Part shown: piece by piece, positions 56,347-64,000 of the stretch
Position numbering within the stretch: the stretch's first letter is position 1
Layout of the letters: every line of letters starts with the position of its first letter
DNA from: Telopea speciosissima
Lineage: Eukaryota > Streptophyta > Magnoliopsida > Proteales > Proteaceae
Direction of reading: 5' to 3'
NCBI RefSeq assembly: GCF_018873765.1
Contig: NC_057924.1
Coordinates: 11,061,001 to 11,125,000, forward strand
Length of the DNA stretch: 64,000 nt
Position numbers and translations under genes: made by a program
The notes under the pieces: generated by a model
Seen by the model: the letters and a program-made list of their open reading frames with translations, nothing else
Databases searched by the model: none
Told to the model about the DNA's origin: nothing

Positions 56347-59300
56347 ATGGCGTGGTCAAGGATTGCAAGTAGTAGCCTGAAACAACCTGGAAGAACCATT
56401 AATAGTTACATAAGAAAGACGGGTGTTGTTGGTGAGGGAGCACCAGCTGGGGATTACTTCTTAGCTCCCATCAGAAATTTTTCAACCAGTACCAATCTGA
56501 TGCAACATTGTGGACTCGAAACGATAAATCAAACAAGTTTTGGGAGCAGAGGAATAAAGGTAACCCCACAATACCAATTTCCTTCGTCTTCAGTGGAGAG
56601 AATTTTAGAGGATTCTGATTCAGAGTATGAAAACGTAAGATTACCTGGGCTCAAACCAACTGGGACAAACGATAAGCCGAGGGTGGTAGTTCTGGGCACT
56701 GGATGGGCAGCTTGTCGGCTTCTTAAAGGACTTGATACAAACACTTACGATGCAGTCTGCATATCACCAAGGAATCATATGGTATTCACTCCTCTTCTTG
56801 CTTCAACTTGTGTTGGAACCCTTGAATTCCGTTCAGTTGCCGAGCCTGTTACTCAGATTCAATCTGCATTAGCGACATCTCCCAACTCGTATTTCTACCT
56901 GGCCAATTGCACTGGAATAGACATGGAAAAACACGAAGTAAGCCCCTCGATTCTGTTTCATTTGTTTCACAGATAACTACTTGTTTTCATCATTTTCGTT
57001 ACTTCATGGATAAAATTTGAATTGCACAGAGTATATACAGTAATGGGCATATTCACAGATGAGTAGGCAAAAAGCAGAATCTTTCAATTGCTTTCGTCAT
57101 TGGTTTGGTCCTGCTTACCTTTGCTATGGGCATTGGTATATGACCATTTTATGTAAAACAGAGCAAATAGGCCAAATAAATTTTCACTACCAAAATTTAT
57201 CAGGAAGTTTTGCTAATACCATTCATTATTTTATTTGATTACCTTTAGGTGTTCTGCGAGGCGGTTGGCAACGTTGGACAATCTAATGAGCCTTATCGAT
57301 TTAAAGTCCCGTATGACAAACTTGTCATTGCTACTGGGGCTGAGCCCGTGACGTTTAACATTAAGGGAGTGAAGGAAAACGCTTTCTTCCTTCGTGAAGT
57401 AAGTCATGCACAAGAGATACGAAAGAAGATTCTTCTGAACCTGATGCTTGCTGAAAATCCTGGTGAGACATGTTTATTAAGAGTATATGTTACTGCTGAG
57501 ATATTGAATGCCTAATTGGGAATTGCTTTGTATATAGTCTTGAGTCGACCTGTTGCATCATTTGCTCTTCTGAAACCCCATTAGTTTTCGCAGGAGCTAG
57601 TATTAATTTGTTCTGTTCCATTAAAAATGATAGTTGAAATTTATTTTCATATCACTAAAGATCTTTCTAGTGCAAATCATTTTGGTAGCCGAACTAGCCA
57701 TTGGTTTCATTGTTTTCTTTTTAGTAAACCTAGAGCAAATTAGATAAACCCTTGATATAATTGTTAATGCTGAACTCTATCCATGACCACAGGCTTACCA
57801 GAAGAAGAAAGGAAGCGCCTGTTACATTGTGTTGTTATTGGAGGTGGCCCTACTGGGGTGGAGTTTAGTGGTGAATTGAGTGATTTTATCATGAGAGATG
57901 TCCGTGAGCGATTCTCTCATGTAAAGGATGATGTTCAAGTTACTGTCATAGAGGTGGGTATATGATAACATTTACAGAAATCTTCATGCAAACTAGGAGG
58001 CAAAATATACTGTTACTAACTACTGAGTTGACTGGTTATTTTGCTTGAACAGGCAAATGAGATCTTATCATCATTTGATGTAGGACTACGGGATTACGCT
58101 ACAAGACACCTAACCAAGGTAATATCAATTAGGTATTATAAACCAAAAGAAAAAAAAAAAAAAAAAAAAACAGTTCTTGTTTTTACCATTTATCAATTGT
58201 TGATTAACTGGCTTGGGGATCCCAAATTTGAAACAGAATGGTGTTCGACTAATGAGAGGTAGTGTAAAAGAGGTGCACGACAAGAAGATAATTCTCAACG
58301 ATGGAACTGAGGTCCCTTATGGACTCCTGGTCTGGTCCACCGGTGTAGGCCCTTCACATTTAGTAAAATCAATAGATGTTCAAAAGTCTCCAGGTGGAAG
58401 GTGTGTTTTAACTTGCATTTCTATTTCAATGCTTATTTGATATTCTAATACATGTTCTTTCTATCCTCCCTATCATGTATCCAATTATTTTATGCTTGTC
58501 ATGATACAGAATCGGTGTAGATGAATGGATGCGGGTTCCTTCTGTTGAGGATGTGTATGCACTAGGGGATTGTGCTGGATTTCTTGAACAGACAGGGAGG
58601 CCAGTACTTCCGGCTCTGGCTCAGGTGAGAACCCATGGTGTCTATTTAGTAATAGCTAACTTATATCTTTGCTGTTCTGTTCTTTTTAATTTTTGAACTG
58701 GTAGACCTTCGATTCAAGTACTAGTGATTTTGTGATTCTACATCTCTCCTAACTGATTCTTTATTTTTGTTCGGTAATTACTGTAAAAATTGAGTAGGGA
58801 CATTTAACTTTAATGTTGAACTGCAAAATTACTCAGGGCAAAGAATCCGGAGATGATCAGATGCAGTTAGGATTTTAATTCTCAAGTCCAAATTCTAGTC
58901 CTACATAACATCAGATGAATTTGACAGTTCAACTGAGATGATTTTCTTCTTTATAAATCCATAATCATTTGACCCAGTCCTGGACAACTGATTTCCATGT
59001 CAGCTCACAGGTTATGGCAATTGTTTGTGAACTCAATCGCTGAGCTTGATTACAATTCGATCTTCAGAGCCCATAAGTTGGTCGTTATGTTCCTCAAAAC
59101 TAATATACGATTAGTATTCAAAAACTTGAGGTTGACATTAATGTGGATTTGGATTCATCTTCCTCAACTAAAATAGGATTTGAATAAAAACTTAAGCTTG
59201 AAATTCAACTGGAATTGGATTCCTCAGTCAGTTTATAACAAATTAGTGAAAAAAAAAACAGGGAAATTCAGCAATGTCTCACAAATACTTCAAGATGATG

Positions 59301-60289
59301 AGGTGTCGAAAAAGCTATACATGGAAAGATATAGGGTGTATTACACAAAAGGGTGTTTGGAGGGGGGGGGGGGGAGATATAGTGATAGTGGACATTTCTG
59401 TACATTCATAGGATTATTGGAGTGAGTATTGGTTCCTTTAAATTTCAAGTCTTTGTGCTTTGAACTAACTAGTTACACCCTTTTAAACAGGTAGCTGAAA
59501 GACAAGGCAAATTTCTGGTAGAATTGATTAACAGGATTGGTAAGGAGAATGGTGGCAAGGGTTACAGTTCAAGAGGTATTCCCATGGGTGATCCTTTTGT
59601 CTACAAGCATCTCGGTAGTATGGCTTCTGTAGGTCGCTTTAAAGCGTTGGTTGATCTACGCGAGTCTAAGGTAATCTGCTATTTTGTTTTTCCCTTTTCC
59701 AAACCTAAATTATATTTTCTTCCTTCAGTTACTTGCACAATTACCATATCTTAAATTCTTAACATGATGTTGACTTGGACTCTCAGGGTTCAAGTCTTAT
59801 ACTTCTTGAGCCAATTAAACCTCCCTTGCCCCTTTTGATGGAGACCAAATTCCTGGCCACTTGTTGGGTTTTATCTATTCTATTGTCCAAAACTTAATTT
59901 GACTTTTTCGAAGTGTTATTTGAAATTTCTAATGTATGATAATGTAAGATTGGACTGAAATTCAAGGTATGACTAAATGAGGATGTGAACATGTCTACAA
60001 GAATAGAGCCCCAACAAGATTTTTTTTTTAATTCTTACTCATCCTTACATTCTATTTTGAGTCTTTGACTCAAGAATGAAATCTCACACTAATCTCTACC
60101 TGTTCTAATCTTTCCTTTTCTGGGTTTCGGCAGGATGCGAAGGGCCTTTCACTTGCAGGATTTACAAGTTGGTTGATATGGCGTTCAGCTTATCTTACAC
60201 GGGTGGTCAGTTGGAGGAACAGGTTCTATGTGGCTGTGAACTGGGCTACTACTTTGGTTTTTGGTAGAGACAACTCTCGGATTGGCTGA
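56347..60289 (+). CDS. NDA2: Internal alternative NAD(P)H:ubiquinone oxidoreductase (type II NDH), NDA1/NDA2 class
   Basis: Single-subunit FAD enzyme on the matrix side of the inner mitochondrial membrane; oxidises NAD(P)H and reduces ubiquinone without pumping protons (family knowledge). Eight exons: 56347-56937, 57249-57462, 57793-57953, 58053-58118, 58237-58400, 58510-58624, 59491-59670, 60134-60289. All GT-AG; 1647 nt, 548 aa, against roughly 510 in Arabidopsis. Residues 1-50 are a Ser/Arg-rich presequence. FAD-binding [10 protein letters not shown] is at 113-122, ATGAEP at 225-230, NAD(P)H-binding [12 protein letters not shown] at 282-293, and ALGDCAG at 416-422. No EF-hand insert is seen, which excludes the NDB class. 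The C-terminus reads GRDNSRIG; homologues end SRI. NDA1 and NDA2 cannot be separated by eye. The gene looks intact. Confidence 0.95.
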
Positions 60290-60760
60290 TGCTGTGATGT
60301 GTTAGTTTTAGTCAGTAACTTCTCTCCCTTAAAATCCTCCCTTTTTCTCCTTTTTTGACTATAGAATCGATAGCTTTCTATGTATTCTCCACTTATGCCA
60401 GGTCTCATGTATACGAGTCTCTCTGGTTCCTATTATTTCATTTTATGGGAAAAAAAATAGAAGCAAAAGCAATATTTTTTCTTTGGGTAATCTTATCATT
60501 TTGTGAAGAATTTTGCTTACCTGAAAATAACAGTTGTTGGCAACTTGATCAAGTTTCTGCCCGCTTGATAACCTTACGGGTGTTTCTGTTCTGGTTATGT
60601 GCTGAGAAACAGCAGAACAGTTTTTTCATTTTCTGTGCTGAGAAACCGCTTTTGACCCGCTTGGTAAACCTGTTCTAGAGAATTGTTCTCCTTTCTTTTT
60701 ATTTTATTTTTATACCAAGTACTCTATATATGCTGATTGTAACAGGTGGTACATGAGCTC
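60290..60760 (+). other. 3' untranslated region and downstream flank of NDA
   Basis: Sequence after the TGA at 60287-60289 is T-rich and non-coding. I see no clear AATAAA close to the stop, so the end is not fixed. Confidence 0.4.
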
Positions 60761-61486
60761 TGTAAAATTCACTAGAGAGGTCTTTCAATATTACATGAGT
60801 TCTCATTTGATCCCTTCAGCTGCCTCCATTCGTTGTCGCTTGGCTATGATCCTTCTGTAAAATCACCTTCTAACGTTCCTTCTCATCCCTTTCATGAAAT
60901 CCTCCGAATTGGCCCAGCTGCTTCTTCTGTTCTCTAAAATTGCTGACCACCTATATATGAAACATTAAAAATCATATTTCCCAAAAGAATCATTGGACAG
61001 TCCTCAGACATGAGTTCCCCCCCTCCCTCTTCTCCCCTTCTTCCCTGTGAAAGTGTGGTAGTGTATAGAAAGGTTAGTAGATGAAAACGATTAACTAGCA
61101 AGGCTTATGTTATGATTGGTCAAAAGAATATTGACTAAACTAGCTAGCATCTTAAAAAGGGTCTCCAGATCGAATAAAATTCTCTTGAAAGGTTCTCATA
61201 TGTGATGCGATTGCCCATTTAAGTGCTTCCCACAGTAGCATTCCAATATAGAATTACACTCTGGAAGGTGGGAGAAAAATGTTTACAATAGAGACAAGAA
61301 TCATGCTTCAATCAGAAAATGCTGAGAATACCCAAATGCCTAGCGATTTTAGATTCAATGAAAATCAAGGAAATAAATGCATTTACATACACATGCACAC
61401 AAATACTGAAATACGCAGAGAAAGATGAATCGAAGGTCCAAAAAAACAAATCTAACACAGATCATACAATTTTAGGTAACAGTAAT
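60761..61486. other. Intergenic, nothing recognised
   Basis: No gene, repeat boundary or palindrome noticed. Confidence 0.5.
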
Positions 61487-61645
61487 TAAAAATCCCTAAA
61501 ATCCATACCTAAGAATCGATTTTGCTCAAGAAATCCCTAAAATCCTTAAAATCCATACCTAAAAATTGATTTTGCTCAAGAAATCTCTAAAATCCTTAAA
61601 ATCCATACCTAAAAATCGATTTTGCTCAAGAAATCCCTAAAATCC
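61487..61645. repeat. 50-bp tandem repeat, about three units
   Basis: Units of the form AAATCCCTAAAATCCTTAAA ... GATTTTGCTCAAG repeat with a 50-bp period and few changes. The first unit lacks ten bases and a partial unit ends the array. Directly next to the GA microsatellite. Confidence 0.85.
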
Positions 61646-61656
61646 AAAACAGAGAC

Positions 61657-61756
61657 GATCGAGAGAGAGAGAGAGAGAGGGAGAGAGCGAGAGAGAGTTG
61701 CAGAGACTGCGAGAGAGAGAGAGTTGCAGAGCCTGCGAGAGAGAGAGTGAGAGAGG
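61657..61756. repeat. Interrupted GA microsatellite
   Basis: GAGA runs are interrupted by two copies of GTTGCAGAG.CTGCGAGAG, giving a small minisatellite. The Leu/Ser-rich minus-strand frame here is a product of the repeat. Confidence 0.85.
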
Positions 61757-63896
61757 GATTGCTGTTCTTACCTTGATATCTCAGGAGTTGCAGGTAGGGG
61801 TCTCCTCCTCTGCTCTTGCTCTTCCCCTTCTCTTCCCCTTCATTCACAAGGTGCTTTCTCAAAACGAATAAATGACAACATTTTATCGGGAATAACATGT
61901 CAAGTTTGTGCTGAGAAACGACAAAACATGTTGGACATTTTTTGTCAAAAGCCTTTTGAGGGAACATAAATTTTGATTTATCCACCCAAGAACATATTCT
62001 ACGGAATACTGTTTATCAAGCACTTTTTAGGTGTTTTTTCGTTTCTCAAAATGGAAAAACACCAAAATCAATTTCTGATAAGGTTATCAAACGGGCACTT
62101 TCTTTTCTTGTCGTCTCTTCTTTTGTTATCCAATGACCAGTCTCATAGTCAAGCCTATCAATATTGATCCAGCACTTGAATTTAGAATTGCAAGATTTCA
62201 AATTCTTCATCTCTAACCCCATTTGATAAATTCTTCAGAAACATTGTTAAAATTAACAAAAAACTGTTAATTTTTTATAGGATTTCCTTAATCAAGACCC
62301 AAATTCCTAAACACAAACACAAGATCGATAGCATGAGGAAAGATAAGAAAAAAAATTAAGAGGAAGAAATAAGGATCATCTATTACTTGCAGCCAAAAAA
62401 AAAAAAATACAAATTATACATCTGAACAATTACATGGACAAAATTTTCTCTTCTCTCTACCAGGTTACCCAAGTACCAAATCCCTCAAGTCCTCATCTTT
62501 TTAGAGTCCAAAAAGAAACGCAGATTTCCCACACAAATCTTAAAAGACTCAATAATGGGTTCGTTTGGATTGTGCGAAGTGGGCTGCAGAACCTTTATTT
62601 CTGTGACTATGAGAGAAGAGAGAAGCGAAAGAATGGGCCAACCCTATAACTATCCCAGCCTTCACCCTTCCCCTCTTTGGAATCGGCCGCCTTGAAAGAG
62701 TCCTTGGTGTGAAGCTCCTTTCATTCATCATCTTTGTCCTCCTCGCACCACCTGCCATCTTTGTCTCTTTTGTTGTTCTTCTTCTTCTCACTCGCAGCAG
62801 GCACAAGACCAAATCAGGAGTTACCCAGCTAAAATTTGTAAGTGGAGAACTCTGATGTGGTTGTGACTTGTGAGAAGATGAAAGGGCAGATGACCAGTTA
62901 TATACTGAGAGAGATAGTGAGAGAGGGACCCTTTGGTGCGGGAAAGGTAGTTAACTATCAAGGCATTTAGACTTTATATATAAATATCAAAGTGGTCAAT
63001 TCAAAATTCAAAATTGCCTGCTTGGGTGTGTTAGAATTTCGATACATGAAGTGGGTGGGGCAAAACACCAATGCCCATCTGGGTTTTTGGAAACTTCTTT
63101 TGGAACTTTGAAGAGTAAATTGGAAGTCCAGAGTTCATTATTAAAAGTGGATTCCTATACCTGTCTTGGTCTCTTTCTCTAAAGTCTAAAGCTATATATA
63201 TTCAATGGTGTGGTTTGTACTGACGATATTGCCCTTCTCAATCAGCTGTATATGGTCCAATAAGTCTTACAAAAAAATGAGAGAGAAAGGGAATGGCACT
63301 ATAGTTATTTTGTGTTAGAGAATGGTTTAAACTTTAAGCCATTGTTTGGTGCATTGTATATGCCAGAGACTACATATACAACACGTGGTGAATGGTTTTG
63401 TTGGGTTGCGTGAATTGGACTCCTTTGCTTTATTTAGATTCCTTTTTATCTACTTTACTCTATTAAAGCCCCCACCACCACCAGATTTTGAGAGTTGAGA
63501 GATTGGATGTGTGATGTGTCTCCTCCTCCACCACCTGTCTTGCCCTCCTTGCAATACAAATCTGAAATTTGCCAAAACAGATTTGGGTGGGTCCAGTTCT
63601 AAATTATATATGGTTAAACCAGTGGGTTAACCCATGAATCCATGGATGAAGGATTAAAGTTGCAGCCAATGCACCAACTCGGCAACCTGTCCAAACTCAA
63701 GTAAAAGGTTTAAAATTCTAAATTTTTTGGGCAAGAGATGGTTGTCTGGTCATGTTTCCCCTGCACCAGCACTAAGTCAACGAGAATGTGCATTGCGGGA
63801 TTTGTTGGAATGGGATTTTTAATTTCATTCGGTTTGAAACGTGGAGCCTGAGATCAAATCTGTGAATCTTCGATCAAACGGGAATTTCTACGTCCT
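61757..63896. other. Intergenic, no secure gene
   Basis: One short + strand frame at about 62641-62853 encodes a hydrophobic stretch (VLGVKLLSFIIFVLLAPPAI and onward) but has no ATG; see findings. The rest is AT-rich with a GAGA-rich patch near 62905 and no recognisable motif. Confidence 0.45.
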
Positions 63897-64000
63897 GGCT
63901 CTGATACCACTTGTTAGGTACTTGAGTAGAACTCATCCTCAAAAGCTAGCTGTTAAGGAGGTACCCAAGTACCTCTTAACTCACCCACATTCCCATTCAT
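63897..64000 (-). mobile_element. Edge of an LTR-type element in reverse orientation
   Basis: GGCTCTGATACCA (63897-63909) is the complement of TGGTATCAGAGCC, the initiator tRNA-Met primer site. TGTTAGGTAC starts right after it, as an LTR end would on the minus strand. The LTR would run past the window edge, and the interior would lie to the left. Only the edge is visible, so family and state are unknown. Confidence 0.45.

Noticed and set aside
61626-61985. 119-codon minus-strand frame rich in Ser/Leu
   Set aside because: Mostly a translation of the GA microsatellite.
62549-62812. 87-codon minus-strand Arg-rich frame
   Set aside because: Low-complexity complement of TTCTTCTTC-type runs; the + strand hydrophobic frame is at least as plausible, so neither is called as a gene.
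1-64000. tRNA, rRNA and CRISPR features
   Set aside because: I saw no cloverleaf with intact A and B boxes, no rRNA core words and no regularly spaced repeat array with unique spacers. The SINE and primer-site matches are parts of retroelements.

Overview
The window is nuclear DNA of a flowering plant: AT-rich, with GT-AG introns, plant-type gene families, and a dense load of MITEs, LINE and SINE copies, TRIMs and one large Ty3/Gypsy element. The genes do not fix the species; I infer a eudicot or an early-diverging angiosperm. Intact host genes occupy only about a quarter of the window.

Left half (1-37.6 kb): a tandem locus of S1/P1-type nucleases closest, from memory, to Arabidopsis ENDO1/BFN1. 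Two complete nine-exon genes on the + strand, copy A (7351-12152, 311 aa) and copy B (31410-37397, 312 aa), share exon phases and all nine zinc ligands. Two further pieces that match only the promoter and 5' leader lie at about 1680-2190 and 13990-14410, so the locus once held, or had its promoter copied into, at least four units. Copy A has lost a block of about 86 bp just upstream of its TATA box that copy B and both relics keep. Each gene has its own post-duplication insertions in its introns.

Between the two genes (15412-28700) sits a Ty3/Gypsy fossil of the chromovirus (probably Tekay/Del) type. It has 2.8-kb LTRs, a CCCCT target-site duplication, a tRNA-Met-type primer site, a gag-pol region in many broken pieces and a reverse-strand open stretch in its leader. 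Two 5'-truncated LINEs lie at 4261-6212 and about 12640-13990, both on the minus strand.

Middle (37.6-54.5 kb): mostly dispersed repeats, with one small gene, a 68-residue CxxC/CxxC zinc-ribbon-like protein (39725-39931, minus) that has a well-placed TATA box. Repeats here include a minus-strand SINE with a 12-bp target-site duplication, a poly(A) retroposon with a 16-bp duplication, a Tourist-type MITE, a tandem pair of TIR elements, a foldback element with arms of about 240-257 bp between 76-77-bp direct repeats, and several very short T-run insertions flanked by long duplications.

Right part (54.6-60.8 kb): an intact eight-exon gene for a type II alternative NAD(P)H dehydrogenase of the internal NDA1/NDA2 class (548 aa). 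Its C-terminus reads SRI-Gly, where the Arabidopsis homologues (from memory) end in the SRI peroxisomal signal. The last 3 kb hold a 50-bp tandem repeat, a GA microsatellite and, at the edge, the start of another LTR-type element in reverse orientation. I found no operons, CRISPR arrays, rRNA or tRNA genes.
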